In this document: positions 20,471-28,670 of the stretch, in pieces
Layout: each line of letters starts with the position of its first letter
How positions within the stretch are numbered: position 1 is the stretch's first letter
Source of the DNA: CADEEN01 sp963783785
GTDB lineage: Bacteria; Pseudomonadota; Gammaproteobacteria; Burkholderiales; Burkholderiaceae_C
Length of the DNA: 64,000 bases
Assembly: GCA_963783785.1 (NCBI GenBank)
Contig: CAWAOQ010000008.1
Span: 86,273-150,272 of the forward strand
Direction: 5' to 3'
Program-made: the position numbers and the translations under genes
The notes under the pieces: model-generated
Database searches by the model: none
The model's input: only the letters and a program-made list of their open reading frames with translations
Told to the model about the DNA's origin: nothing

Positions 20471-21364
20471 GTGAGCGAAACCCCGGCCGCGCGCGTGCTG
20501 CCTGGCCTGGCGCTGGCCACGCTGGGGGCGATCGCGTTCTCGGGCAAGGCGATCCTGGCCAAGCTGATGTACCGGCATGGCGTCGACGCGGTGCAGGTCA
20601 TCTTCTGGCGCATGCTGCTGGCGCTGCCGCTGTTCCTGGCGCTGGCGTGGTGGGCCGGGCGCGGCAAGCCGGCATTCAGCGCGCGCGAATGGCGCACCGT
20701 CGCCGGGCTGGGCTTTTGCGGCTACTACCTGGCCAGCCTGCTCGACTTCATGGGCCTGCAGTACATCAGCGCCGGACTCGAGCGGCTGATCCTCTACCTG
20801 AACCCGACGCTGGTGCTGTTGCTGTCGGTGGTGTTGCTCGGCAAGCGGCTGTCGGCGCGGCAGGCGGTGGCGATGGTGCTGAGCTATGCCGGCGTGGCGG
20901 TGGTCTTCGGCCAGGAACTGCACCTGGCGGGCACGCATGCCGCGCTCGGCGCCTCGCTGGTCCTGGCCAGCGCGGTGAGCTATGCGGTCTACCTGGTCTA
21001 CAGCGGGCTGTGGGTGCAACGCCTCGGGGCCCTGCGCCTGACCGGTGCCGCCACCAGCGTGGCCAGCGTGCTGTGCATCGTGCAGCTGTTCGTGCTGCGG
21101 CCGCCGTCGGCCGCACTGGTGCCCGAGCCCGTGCTGTGGCTGTCGCTGGCCAATGCCACGGTGTGCACCTTTGCGCCGGTGCTGATGGTGATGATGGCCA
21201 TCGAGCGCATCGGCGCCACGCTGTCGGCGCAGGCCGGCATGGTCGGACCGATGAGTACGGTACTGTTGGGCGTGTGGCTGCTCGGTGAGCCGTTCACGCC
21301 GTGGGTGGTGGCCGGCACCGTGCTGGTCCTGGCCGGGGTCGGATTGTTGGCGAAATGGAGGTGA
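20471..21364 (+). CDS. EamA-family (DMT superfamily) permease
   Basis: 297-residue drug/metabolite transporter with ten predicted membrane helices in two EamA repeats, the first from GLALATLGAIAFSGKAILAK and the second from SLVLASAVSYAVYLVYSG. EamA permeases export amino acids, vitamins or metabolites; nothing here identifies the substrate. It starts with GTG at 20471 (VSETPAARVLPG). Its 3' end contains the GGAGGTGA ribosome-binding site of the next gene. Confidence 0.87.
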   Translation: MSETPAARVLPGLALATLGAIAFSGKAILAKLMYRHGVDAVQVIFWRMLLALPLFLALAWWAGRGKPAFSAREWRTVAGLGFCGYYLASLLDFMGLQYISAGLERLILYLNPTLVLLLSVVLLGKRLSARQAVAMVLSYAGVAVVFGQELHLAGTHAALGASLVLASAVSYAVYLVYSGLWVQRLGALRLTGAATSVASVLCIVQLFVLRPPSAALVPEPVLWLSLANATVCTFAPVLMVMMAIERIGATLSAQAGMVGPMSTVLLGVWLLGEPFTPWVVAGTVLVLAGVGLLAKWR

Positions 21365-21368
21365 CGAG

Positions 21369-22157
21369 ATGGACATGGGCATCGCGGGCAAGTGGGCGCT
21401 GGTGTGCGCCGCCAGCAAGGGGCTGGGCAAGGGCTGCGCCACGGCGCTGGTGCAGGAGGGCGTCAACGTCGTCATCACCGCGCGCGGCGCCGAGGCGTTG
21501 CACGCGACAGCCGACGAGTTGCGGGCGCTGAACGCCGCCATCGAGGTGCGCGCGGTGGCCGGTGACATCACCAGTGCCGAAGGCCGCGCTGCGGCGCTGG
21601 CGGCGGCGCCGCAGGTCGACATCCTCGTCAACAACGCCGGCGGGCCGCCGCCCGGCGATTTCCGCGACTGGGATCGCGAGGCCTGGATCAAGGCCATCGA
21701 CGCCAACATGCTGACGCCGATCGAGCTGATGAAGGCCACGGTGGACGCGATGGCCGCGCGTGGCTATGGCCGCGTCGTCAACATCACCTCGGGTGCGGTG
21801 AAGGCGCCGATCGACGTGCTGGGACTCTCCAATGGCGCGCGCTCGGGCCTCACCGGTTTCGTTGCCGGGCTGGCGCGACAGAGCCGGCTGGCCAGTCGCA
21901 ACGTCACGATCAACAACCTGCTGCCGGGCTTCTTCGACACCGACCGCATCCGCTCGACGCTGGCGGCCACGGCGACCAAGAGCGGCAAGAGCATCGAGGA
22001 AGTGATGGACACGCGCCGCGCCACGATCCCGGCGCGACGGCTGGGTACCGCACAGGAGTTCGGCGCCGCCTGCGCCTTTCTGTGCAGCGCGCAGGCGGGC
22101 TACATCACCGGCCAGAACTGGCTGCTCGACGGCGGCGGCTACCCCGGGACCTTCTAG
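21369..22157 (+). CDS. short-chain dehydrogenase/reductase (SDR)
   Basis: 262-residue Rossmann-fold oxidoreductase. The cofactor loop is atypical, reading CAASKGLGKG in place of TGxxxGxG. The NNAG motif (LVNNAGGPPPG) is present, but at the catalytic Tyr-x-x-x-Lys position I read SNGARSGLTGF, so the canonical Tyr and Lys appear replaced. The end GQNWLLDGGGYPGTF is normal. This fits a known SDR subgroup lacking the YxxxK pair, whose activity is unclear. Strong GGAGGTGA sits just upstream of ATG 21369; a second ATG lies at 21375. Confidence 0.86.
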   Translation: MDMGIAGKWALVCAASKGLGKGCATALVQEGVNVVITARGAEALHATADELRALNAAIEVRAVAGDITSAEGRAAALAAAPQVDILVNNAGGPPPGDFRDWDREAWIKAIDANMLTPIELMKATVDAMAARGYGRVVNITSGAVKAPIDVLGLSNGARSGLTGFVAGLARQSRLASRNVTINNLLPGFFDTDRIRSTLAATATKSGKSIEEVMDTRRATIPARRLGTAQEFGAACAFLCSAQAGYITGQNWLLDGGGYPGTF

Positions 22158-22198
22158 CGGATCGAATCCCGCGCGGCTCGTCGCGGCCGGGATGCGGC

Positions 22199-22760
22199 TC
22201 AGGCGCTGCTGGCGCTCGAGCGCGGCGGCTTCGCCGATCATCGTGCGACCGAGCGATTGCGTCGAGTCGACGGCGCGGCCCGGGAACGGGCGGCGGCGCT
22301 CGATGCGATGCTGCTTGCGCTGGTCCCAGGTGTGCGGGCCGGTGACGTCCGAGGCGTCGAGCAGCGACCTGGCCGCTGCAGGGGTCAGTTGCCGATGCTG
22401 CGGCAGGTGGCGCGAAAACGGCCAGCGCGATTCGGCCTGGATCTCCGACCACGACACGCTTCGTTCACTGACCCAGTAGATGCAGTTGCGCTGCGACCAA
22501 TAGGCCTGGCGCTCGAACAGCACGCGGCCCGCGATGCCCGACGCCGCGCCAAGCCACACCACCCGGTCGGGCAATTCAAAGATGGCTGCACGGACCTGGC
22601 CAGGGGAGTCGCCTTCGTCGGCATGCACGAGCGTGACGCGGCCAATGTCGTCGGCCCGCAGGTGATCGATCAATTCGTCGCCGCGGGTGACGACGATTTC
22701 ATCGCCCTGCCAATTGCTGCGCAGCGGCGTTTCCCTGATCTTGAAAGGGGCCCAGTGCAT
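22199..22760 (-). CDS. conserved protein of unknown function, stop displaced by a frameshift
   Basis: About 186 residues, family not recognised. It opens MHWAPFKIRETPLRSNW and continues through VVTRGDELIDHLRADDIGRV, a beta-rich part resembling a PH-like or small sensor domain, then FERQAYWSQRNCIYWV and GPHTWDQRKQHRIERRRPF. The ATG at 22760 is chosen because GGAGG sits at 22767-22771; the frame stays open far upstream but that part is not coding. As sequenced it runs on past its end with no stop. Skipping one C at 22202 ends it naturally after ALERQQR at TGA 22199. Convergent with the SDR gene. Confidence 0.65.
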
Positions 22761-22836
22761 GTCGATCCTCCACAGCCGCTGGCCGGGGTGCGATCCCAAA
22801 GCTGCCTTGGCAGCAAGCGCCATGCGGGGAACGGAT

Positions 22837-22863
22837 GTTGTTACTAACTTATACCGGCTGCAA
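22837..22863 (-). promoter_or_regulatory. possible promoter in an AT-rich patch
   Basis: A rare AT-rich patch in the 237-base gap between the unknown gene and the ABC permease gene. On the minus strand TTGCAG (22858-22863) is followed by GTATAAGTTAGTAACAAC. It lies about 75 bases upstream of the ATG at 22760. The fit to a sigma-70 promoter is weak and I assign it only by composition and position. The rest of the gap shows nothing I recognise. Confidence 0.25.
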
Positions 22864-22997
22864 GAGGGTGATACCGCAGGCCGCCGGAAACTGACGCCAA
22901 TACACAACAGTGTTTACCCCGGCGCGGAGCGGCTCGATGACGGCGCACGAGCCGCTGGCCGGTCGGCAGAAGACGATCCACAGCGTGGATCGAGGAT

Positions 22998-23750
22998 CTA
23001 TCGCCCGCGCAAATGTGCCGGCGCTTCGAGCCGCTTGGCCAGCGTCGACAGCACCAGCGTCAGCACCAGGTACACCGCCGAGATCAGCAGGTAGGGCTCC
23101 CAGTAGCGCGAGTACGCGCCGGCGACGGTGCGTGCGGCCAGCGCCAGTTCGGCCAGCCCGATGGCCGAGACCAGCGACGAGTCCTTGATCAGCGTGACGC
23201 CTTCGTTGACCAGCGCAGGCACCATGCGCCGGAAGGCCTGCGGCAGCACCACGAAGCGCATCGCCTGGGCGTGGGTCAGGCCGACGCTGTAGGCGGCCTG
23301 CGTCTGGCCGCGGTGAATGCTCTGGATGCCGGCGCGGAAGATCTCGCTGATGTAGGCGCCGGCGTTGAGCGTCAGCGCCAGCGCGCCCGAGAAGAATGCG
23401 CCGTGCTCCTGGCGGAAGGTGCGCGCGACGTCGCCGCTCATCAACAGGCCGCCGTCGGGATGGACCAATGCCGGCATCAACGCGAAGTGCACCAGCAGGA
23501 TCTGCACGAACAGCGGCGTGCCGCGGAAGAACGTGACGTAGCCGATGGTGATCCAGCGCGCCAGCCTGAGGCTCCAGGCGAGCACGGGCGATGCGGGCGT
23601 CGGCGCATCGGCCGAACTGCTGACGAGGCCGAAAGTGACGCCGAGCAGCAGCCCGGCGCCGATCGCCACCAGCGTCAGCTCGATCGTCATCCAGAGGCCG
23701 CTGACGAACAGCGGCCCGTAGCCGGCGAGGATCTCCCAGCGAAGATCCAT
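22998..23750 (-). CDS. polar amino-acid ABC transporter permease
   Basis: 250-residue HisM/GlnP-type permease with about five membrane helices. The family motifs are complete: GYVTFFRGTPLFVQILLVHF, GAYISEIFRAGIQSI with the EAA-loop region following in AYSVGLTHAQAMRFVVLPQA, and LIKDSSLVSAIGLAEL. It imports a polar amino acid together with the binding protein whose gene ends 12 bases upstream. No ATP-binding subunit gene is adjacent, so the ATPase must be encoded elsewhere or be shared. Confidence 0.92.
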   Translation of the reverse strand: MDLRWEILAGYGPLFVSGLWMTIELTLVAIGAGLLLGVTFGLVSSSADAPTPASPVLAWSLRLARWITIGYVTFFRGTPLFVQILLVHFALMPALVHPDGGLLMSGDVARTFRQEHGAFFSGALALTLNAGAYISEIFRAGIQSIHRGQTQAAYSVGLTHAQAMRFVVLPQAFRRMVPALVNEGVTLIKDSSLVSAIGLAELALAARTVAGAYSRYWEPYLLISAVYLVLTLVLSTLAKRLEAPAHLRGR

Positions 23751-23762
23751 CGCCGTGCCCCT

Positions 23763-24623
23763 CTACTTCGAGGCCGCGGAGGCGGGCGCCGCGGCGGCGC
23801 CGGCAGGGGCGCCGAAGTACTGCGCGAAGATCTTGTCGTAGGTGCCGTCGGCCTTGATGCCGGCCAGGCCCTGGTTGACCTTGGCGAGCAGTTCGGCATT
23901 GCCCTTCTTCAGCGCGATGCCGTATTGCTCCGCGGTGAACGACGTGTCGGCCACGGTCTTGAACTTGGCGCCGGCGTTGTTGGCCACGTAGTGGATCACC
24001 ACGCCGTTGTCGGCGACGACGGCATCGACGCCGCCCGACTCCAGCTCTTTCAGCGCCAGCGGCGTCGACTCGAAACGCTTGATCGCGGTGCTGGTCTTGC
24101 CGAGCAGCTTGGTCACCGCTTCGTCGCCGGTGGTGCCGGTCTGCACACCGACCTTGAGCTTCTTCAGGTCGTCGAACTTGGCGACCTTGCTGCCGTCCTT
24201 CACCGCGATCAGCTGCACCGCGTCGAAGTAGGGCGTGCTGAAGTCCATCGTCTGCTTGCGCTCGTCGGTGATCGTCACCGCCGAGACCACCATGTCGCGA
24301 TCGCCCTGGCCGAGGGCATTGAAGATGCCTTCCCATGGGGTGTTGACGAACTTGACCTCGATGCCGGCCTTGGCGGCGACGGCTTTGACGACGTCGATGT
24401 CGAAGCCGACGATCTCGCCCTTTTCGTTCTGCGACTCGAACGGCGCATAGGCGGCGTCGGTGCCGACGACATAGACCCTGGCGGGTGCGGCCGGTGCCGA
24501 GGCAGGTGCCGCGGCGGCAGGCGCCGGGGCGGGCGGGGCTTCCTTCTTGCCGCAGGCGGCGAGCAGCAGGCCGGCGGCCAGGAGGCCGGCGGATTGCAGG
24601 AACTGGCGGGTCGTCGTGCGCAT
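23763..24623 (-). CDS. amino-acid ABC transporter substrate-binding lipoprotein
   Basis: 286-residue SBP_bac_3 protein (periplasmic binding protein family 3). The signal peptide MRTTTRQFLQSAGLLAAG ends in the lipobox LAAC with Cys24, so it is a lipoprotein; it is followed by a Lys/Ala/Pro-rich linker of about 25 residues. The ligand-binding domain begins VYVVGTDAAYAPFES and carries GFDIDVVKAVA and DFSTPYFDA, typical of polar amino-acid binding. AAGGA precedes the ATG. Transcribed with the downstream permease. Confidence 0.92.
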   Translation of the reverse strand: MRTTTRQFLQSAGLLAAGLLLAACGKKEAPPAPAPAAAAPASAPAAPARVYVVGTDAAYAPFESQNEKGEIVGFDIDVVKAVAAKAGIEVKFVNTPWEGIFNALGQGDRDMVVSAVTITDERKQTMDFSTPYFDAVQLIAVKDGSKVAKFDDLKKLKVGVQTGTTGDEAVTKLLGKTSTAIKRFESTPLALKELESGGVDAVVADNGVVIHYVANNAGAKFKTVADTSFTAEQYGIALKKGNAELLAKVNQGLAGIKADGTYDKIFAQYFGAPAGAAAAPASAASK

Positions 24624-24658
24624 GCGGCGGTCCTTGCGGTTCTTGAAAGTCGCAAAGT

Positions 24659-25465
24659 TTACGCGGCCGGATGGTCGCTGCCTTGCAGTCGCGCCAGTTC
24701 GTCGGCGCTGAAGCCGGCGCAGCGGCGGGCCGCGAGATTGAACGGTGGCCGCGGCCGCGGCGCCTGGTGGCGCTGCGCCAGCACGGCGTAGTGGCTGAGC
24801 GGCTCGTGGCCATCGCGCGCGCACAGCCAGCGGTACCAGCGATTGCCGACCGCGACATGGCCGATCTCGTCGCGCAGGATCACATCGAGGATCTCGACCG
24901 CGCGCGCATCCCCGGCCTTGGCCAGCTTGGCCTGCATCGGGGGCGTGGCGTCGAGCCCGCGGGCTTCGAGCGTGCGCGGCACCAGGGCCATGCGTGCCAC
25001 GACGTCGTGCCTGGTCTTCTCGACCATGCTCCACAGACCGTCGTGGGCATCGAAGTCGCCATAGCGGCGGCCGAGGCTGGTGAGCAGGTGATCGGCCAGC
25101 AACGAGAAATGCAGCGCCTCTTCGGCGGCCACGCCGAGCCAGTCGCGGTAGTAGTCGGCCGGCATGCCGGCAAAGCGCCAGACCGCGTCGAGGGCCAGGT
25201 TGATGGCGTTGAACTCGATGTGCACCACCGAGTGCAGCAGGGCCGCGCGGCCCTCGTCGGTGAACGGCGAGCGGCGCGGCACCGCGGTGGCCGGCACCAG
25301 CCGCGGCGTGGGTGGGCGGCCCGGCAGCCCGGCGGGTTCGACGATCCGGGCATCGGCATCGATGGCCAGCGAGGGCAGCGCGTCGAACAGCGCGCGCGTC
25401 TGCGCCGCCTTTGCCGCCGGGTCGGCGAGGCGCAGCACGGCCAGGCAACGCGCGCGAAGTTCCAT
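24659..25465 (-). CDS. DUF455 ferritin-like protein
   Basis: 268-residue member of the DUF455 ferritin-like superfamily, related in fold to the diiron tRNA hydroxylase MiaE. Putative metal ligands are in HIEFNAINLALD (E and H), AAEEALHFSLL (E-E-x-x-H) and later DVILRDEIGHVAVGN (E-x-x-H), the repeating pattern of a diiron four-helix bundle. Its reaction is not known. The ATG at 25465 is 36 bases from the divergent carbonic-anhydrase gene, so the two share a short promoter region. Confidence 0.87.
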   Translation of the reverse strand: MELRARCLAVLRLADPAAKAAQTRALFDALPSLAIDADARIVEPAGLPGRPPTPRLVPATAVPRRSPFTDEGRAALLHSVVHIEFNAINLALDAVWRFAGMPADYYRDWLGVAAEEALHFSLLADHLLTSLGRRYGDFDAHDGLWSMVEKTRHDVVARMALVPRTLEARGLDATPPMQAKLAKAGDARAVEILDVILRDEIGHVAVGNRWYRWLCARDGHEPLSHYAVLAQRHQAPRPRPPFNLAARRCAGFSADELARLQGSDHPAA

Positions 25466-25501
25466 TCCTACAATTGTGCGTTCAAGCTCACGGCCTGCCT
25501 C

Positions 25502-26026
25502 ATGCCCATCTACCGTCTTGGCGATGCCGTTCCGCAGATCGACCCCAGCGCCTGGATCGCCGACAACGCCACGGTCATCGGCCGCGTCACGCTCGGTCCC
25601 GGCGCCAGCGTCTGGTTCGGCGCGGTGCTGCGTGCCGACAACGAGCCGATCGTCATCGGTGCCGGCAGCAACGTGCAGGAGGGCGCCGTGCTGCACACCG
25701 ACCCCGGCCGCCCGCTCACGGTGGGCGAGGGCGTGACGATCGGCCACCAGGCCATGCTGCACGGCTGCACCATCGGTGATGGTGCATTGATCGGCATCCA
25801 GGCCGTGCTGCTCAACGGTGCCACCATCGGCCGCCACTCGCTCGTCGCCGCCGGCGCGGTCGTCACCGAGGACAAGACCTTCCCGGACGGTTCGCTGATC
25901 GTCGGCGCACCGGCCACGCTCAAGCGCGCGCTGACGCCGGACCAGATCGAGAACCAGGGCCGCATCGCCGAGGGCTATGTGGCCCGTGCACGGCGCTACC
26001 GCGACGAACTGGTGCGCATCGCGTGA
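25502..26026 (+). CDS. gamma-class carbonic anhydrase-like hexapeptide protein
   Basis: 174-residue left-handed beta-helix protein of the gamma-carbonic anhydrase (YrdA/PaaY/CaiE-like) family. The hexapeptide repeats run from WIADNATVIGRVTLG to IGRHSLVAAGAVV. The zinc histidines are in VLHTDPGRP, and in IGHQAMLHGC. Members hydrate CO2, or their activity is cryptic. Its TGA shares one base with the ATG of the Hsp33 gene (TGATG), so the two are coupled. Confidence 0.9.
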   Translation: MPIYRLGDAVPQIDPSAWIADNATVIGRVTLGPGASVWFGAVLRADNEPIVIGAGSNVQEGAVLHTDPGRPLTVGEGVTIGHQAMLHGCTIGDGALIGIQAVLLNGATIGRHSLVAAGAVVTEDKTFPDGSLIVGAPATLKRALTPDQIENQGRIAEGYVARARRYRDELVRIA

Positions 26027-26985
26027 TGCTCGACGAGCTGCACAAGTTCCTGTTCGAAGGCCTGCCGGTGCGCGGCATGCTGGTGCGACTCGGGCCTTCG
26101 TGGCGCGAGCTGCTGGGGCGGCGCGTGGGCGCAACCGCGTACCCGCCGCCGGTGCGCACGCTGCTCGGCGAGATGGCGGCTGCGGCCGCGCTGATGCAGG
26201 CCAACATCAAGTTCGACGGCGCCGTGATCCTGCAGGTGTTCGGCGACGGTCCGGTCAAGCTGGCGGTGGCCGAGGTGCAGCCCGACCTGGGCTTTCGCGC
26301 CACGGCCAAGGTGGTCGGCGAGGTGGCGGACGATGCCCGGCTGGCGGCGATGCTCAACGTGCATGGCAAGGGCCGCTGCGCGATCACGCTCGATCCGCAG
26401 GACAAGTCCGGCGGCGCGCAGCCGTACCAGGGCATCGTCGCGCTGCACGGCGACGCCGGCGAGCCGCTGCAGGCGCTCTCGGCCGTGCTCGAGCACTACA
26501 TGCTGCAGTCCGAGCAACTCGATACGCGCCTGATCCTGGCGGCCAACGACGAGTGTGCCGCGGGGCTGCTGATCCAGCGGCTGCCGGTCGAGGGCCAGGG
26601 CAACCTCGAGCAGCGGCATCACGAGGACGACATCGGCATCGACGAAGCCTTCAACCGCATCGCCCACCTGACGGCGACCCTGACGCGGGAAGAGCTGCTC
26701 ACGCTCGACGCCGGCAAGCTGCTGCACCGGCTGTATTGGGAAGAGGACGTGCGGCGCTTCGCACCGCTGCGCCCGCACTTTGCCTGCCGCTGCTCGCGCG
26801 AGCGCGTGCGCGGCATGCTGCGCGGGCTTGGCGCGTCCGAGGTCGAGGGCATCATCGCCGAGCGCGGCGAGGTCGAGATCGGCTGCGACTTCTGCGGCCT
26901 GCAGTACCGCTTCGATGCGGTCGACGTTGGCGAGATCTTCACGCCGCAGCGTGACCAGCCGCCGGGCTCAGCGGCCTTGCAGTAG
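26026..26985 (+). CDS. hslO: redox-regulated chaperone Hsp33
   Basis: 319-residue Hsp33. Oxidative stress oxidises four cysteines, releases zinc and activates its holdase function. The C-terminal redox switch is intact: C-x-C in FACRCSRERV and C-x-x-C in GCDFCGLQYRF. The N-terminal substrate-binding domain is normal (VRLGPSWRELLGRR, AALMQANIKFDGAVILQ). ATG 26026 is preferred to GTG 26023. It converges on the NadR-like gene 20 bases away. Confidence 0.96.
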   Translation: MLDELHKFLFEGLPVRGMLVRLGPSWRELLGRRVGATAYPPPVRTLLGEMAAAAALMQANIKFDGAVILQVFGDGPVKLAVAEVQPDLGFRATAKVVGEVADDARLAAMLNVHGKGRCAITLDPQDKSGGAQPYQGIVALHGDAGEPLQALSAVLEHYMLQSEQLDTRLILAANDECAAGLLIQRLPVEGQGNLEQRHHEDDIGIDEAFNRIAHLTATLTREELLTLDAGKLLHRLYWEEDVRRFAPLRPHFACRCSRERVRGMLRGLGASEVEGIIAERGEVEIGCDFCGLQYRFDAVDVGEIFTPQRDQPPGSAALQ

Positions 26986-26987
26986 GC

Positions 26988-27003
26988 GCGGCGCCGGCGC
27001 CGC
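26988..27003. repeat. perfect 16-base palindrome between convergent genes
   Basis: GCGGCGCCGGCGCCGC reads the same on both strands and fills the 20-base gap between the convergent hslO and NadR-like genes. It could give a GC-rich hairpin in either transcript and act as a shared terminator, though it has no U-tract and a very tight loop. Confidence 0.35.
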
Positions 27004-27005
27004 CA

Positions 27006-27683
27006 TCAACCGCCCCGCGCCAGGCGCAGGGCCGCGTGCTCGCAATCGGGCACGTCGCAGGTCTCGCAGACCCAGCGCCAGGCCGGCATCGCTGCCTCGC
27101 GCTCGGCCAGGCGCGTGAACAGGCCGGCATGGGCGGGTGCTCGTCTCGCCAGCAGCGGGCTCGCGGCGTCCAAGGCGCGTTCCAGCCGCGCCGGGCCGTG
27201 GCCGGCGATCACCGACCAGGGCAGCCCGTGCGCGGCGAGCAACTCGCGCAGCGCCCGGTCGACCGGTTCGCGCACATGTTCACCATCGCGCTGCAGGCCG
27301 TCGGCGACCCACGGCAGGTCGAGGGCCGTCAACAGCGTCAGCGCGACGCGGCGCTGCGCCGCGACCGCCAGCGGCTCGAGCGAGCGGTCGCCGAACAGCA
27401 TCTGGCTGTAGACCGCGGTCATCAGCGGCGTGGTGTCGGCGATCACGATGTCGTGGCTGGCCGCGGCGGCATCGATGCGGCGCAGCTGTTCGCTGGCGAT
27501 CGCGTGCTGCTCGTCAGCCCGCGGCGTGCGACCCGCACGCTCGCACCACTCGCGCAGGTGCTCGCCGATGGCGGTGCATGCCAGCCCGGTGCTGTCGGCG
27601 ATGCGGGCAGCCAGCTCGACGGCCAGGGTGCTCTTGCCGGTGCTTTCGGCACCGACGATGGCGATGACGTGCCCGCCACTCAT
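27006..27683 (-). CDS. NadR-like P-loop kinase (ribosylnicotinamide kinase domain only) with C-terminal Cys motif
   Basis: 225-residue AAA/P-loop kinase resembling the C-terminal kinase domain of NadR, which phosphorylates nicotinamide riboside to NMN. Walker A is GAESTGKST near residue 11; VIADTTPLMTAVYSQ and LTALDLPWVADGLQR match the kinase core. The DNA-binding and adenylyltransferase domains of full NadR are absent. The last 20 residues hold VCETCDVPDCEH, a C-x2-C-x4-C-x-H cluster that could bind zinc. The ATG overlaps the pnuC stop in ATGA, and linkage to a nicotinamide-riboside-type transporter supports the role. Confidence 0.85.
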   Translation of the reverse strand: MSGGHVIAIVGAESTGKSTLAVELAARIADSTGLACTAIGEHLREWCERAGRTPRADEQHAIASEQLRRIDAAAASHDIVIADTTPLMTAVYSQMLFGDRSLEPLAVAAQRRVALTLLTALDLPWVADGLQRDGEHVREPVDRALRELLAAHGLPWSVIAGHGPARLERALDAASPLLARRAPAHAGLFTRLAEREAAMPAWRWVCETCDVPDCEHAALRLARGG

Positions 27684-28291
27684 GCGTGGCTCGCGCGTTG
27701 CGCCCAGGCGCGCCAGCCGGCCAGGGCCATCACGGCGAACAGGGCGTAGAGCAGGACGGTCAACCACAGGCCTTTGTAGGCGAACAGAGCGATGCTGATG
27801 ACATTGACCCCGATCCATACCGGCCAGTTCTCCACATACTGGCGACCGAGCAGCCACTGCCCGGCAACGCTGGCGGCCGTCGGCAGCGCGTCCCAGTACG
27901 GCACGTCGGAATCGGTGGCGTGGTCGAGCACCAGGCCGAGCAACGGCCAGGCCGCCAGCGTCGCCGCCGCGATGGCCCCGCGCCCGCGTGGCTCGAGATA
28001 GCGCACCGCCAGCGCGGCGCCGCTGGTCTGGCGGCCGTAGCGCCATTGCCACCAGCCCCAGCCTGCGACGACGGCGAAGAACACCTGCAGCCCGGCTTCG
28101 CCATACAGCTTGCTGTGCGCGAACAGCAGCCCGTAGGCCAGCGACGAAACGATCGCCAGCGGCCAGGCCAGGATGTGCACGCGCATGTTGCACACCACCA
28201 TCCACACCGACAGAACGAAGGCCGCGATCTCGAGCCAGGTGACCGGGCTGCCGAGCAGCGTGAATGCCGCCGCGAGCAGCGGCTCGAACAA
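27680..28291 (-). CDS. pnuC: nicotinamide mononucleotide/riboside transporter PnuC
   Basis: 203-residue integral membrane protein with seven predicted helices. The PnuC signature is seen in VCNMRVHILAWPLAIVSS, LLFAHSKLYGEAGLQVFF and GWWQWRYG, with ENWPVWIGVNVISI near the end. PnuC proteins take up nicotinamide riboside (or NMN-derived substrate) by facilitated diffusion and depend on the downstream kinase for trapping. The start is TTG at 28291 because GAGGA lies six bases upstream; the nearby ATG at 28298 is out of frame. Confidence 0.88.
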   Translation of the reverse strand: MFEPLLAAAFTLLGSPVTWLEIAAFVLSVWMVVCNMRVHILAWPLAIVSSLAYGLLFAHSKLYGEAGLQVFFAVVAGWGWWQWRYGRQTSGAALAVRYLEPRGRGAIAAATLAAWPLLGLVLDHATDSDVPYWDALPTAASVAGQWLLGRQYVENWPVWIGVNVISIALFAYKGLWLTVLLYALFAVMALAGWRAWAQRASHA

Positions 28292-28297
28292 TCGCCA

Positions 28298-28302
28298 TCC
28301 TC
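28298..28302 (-). promoter_or_regulatory. ribosome-binding site deciding the pnuC TTG start
   Basis: GAGGA on the minus strand, six bases before TTG 28291. It supports a TTG start for pnuC; the only close ATG (28298-28296) is out of frame and overlaps this site. Confidence 0.5.
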
Positions 28303-28365
28303 AGGCCGCGCCGGGCCGCTCCCAAGCGGCCTGCGCTCCCCGCGGGGGACGCGAACGAAGCGAGC
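28301..28365. repeat. REP-like palindromic intergenic element
   Basis: The 84-base gap between ftsB and pnuC is made of GC-rich palindromes. GGCCGCT (28314-28320) and AGCGGCC (28325-28331) form a 7-base stem with a CCCA loop, and CCCCGCGGGG is a self-complementary 10-mer at 28338-28347. A purine-rich stretch ending GCGAGCTCAGG follows. Structure and position resemble dispersed REP or BIME elements seen between genes in related genomes. No second copy is visible in this window, so dispersal is inferred. Confidence 0.45.
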
Positions 28366-28375
28366 TCAGGGGCTG

Positions 28376-28657
28376 TCACTTCCGGGGCGCGATCTGCACC
28401 AGGATTTCGTCGGGCTTGACCATGCCCAATTCGGCGCGGGCCTTTTCCTCGACCATCTCGAGGCCCTCGCGCAGGTCGCGCACCTCGGCCTGAAGCCTGG
28501 CGTTGCGCGCACGCGCGGCGTCGTTGGCCGCCTGTTGGCGGTTGAGTTGCAGCTCGAGATTCATCGCATGGGGCTTGCCGCCGCCGCCGAACCACAACTG
28601 CGCCTGCACCAGCGCGAGCAGCGCGAGCAGGGCGGCGGTGCTCCAGCGCACGGTCAC
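28376..28657 (-). CDS. ftsB: cell-division protein FtsB
   Basis: 93-residue bitopic protein of the FtsBLQ divisome complex. A single membrane helix (about residues 5-22, LLALLALVQAQLWFG) is followed by a coiled coil with many Glu/Arg/Leu residues (LQLNRQQAANDAARARNARL) and the family's EEKARAELGMVKPDEI motif. The start is GTG at 28657, 13 bases after the enolase stop. The eno-ftsB pairing is standard in proteobacteria. Confidence 0.92.
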   Translation of the reverse strand: MTVRWSTAALLALLALVQAQLWFGGGGKPHAMNLELQLNRQQAANDAARARNARLQAEVRDLREGLEMVEEKARAELGMVKPDEILVQIAPRK

Positions 28658-28670
28658 GGACGTTGCCGCG

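Noticed and set aside
28296..28298. ATG as the start of pnuC
   Set aside because: It is out of frame with the PnuC sequence and overlaps the GAGGA site that serves TTG 28291.
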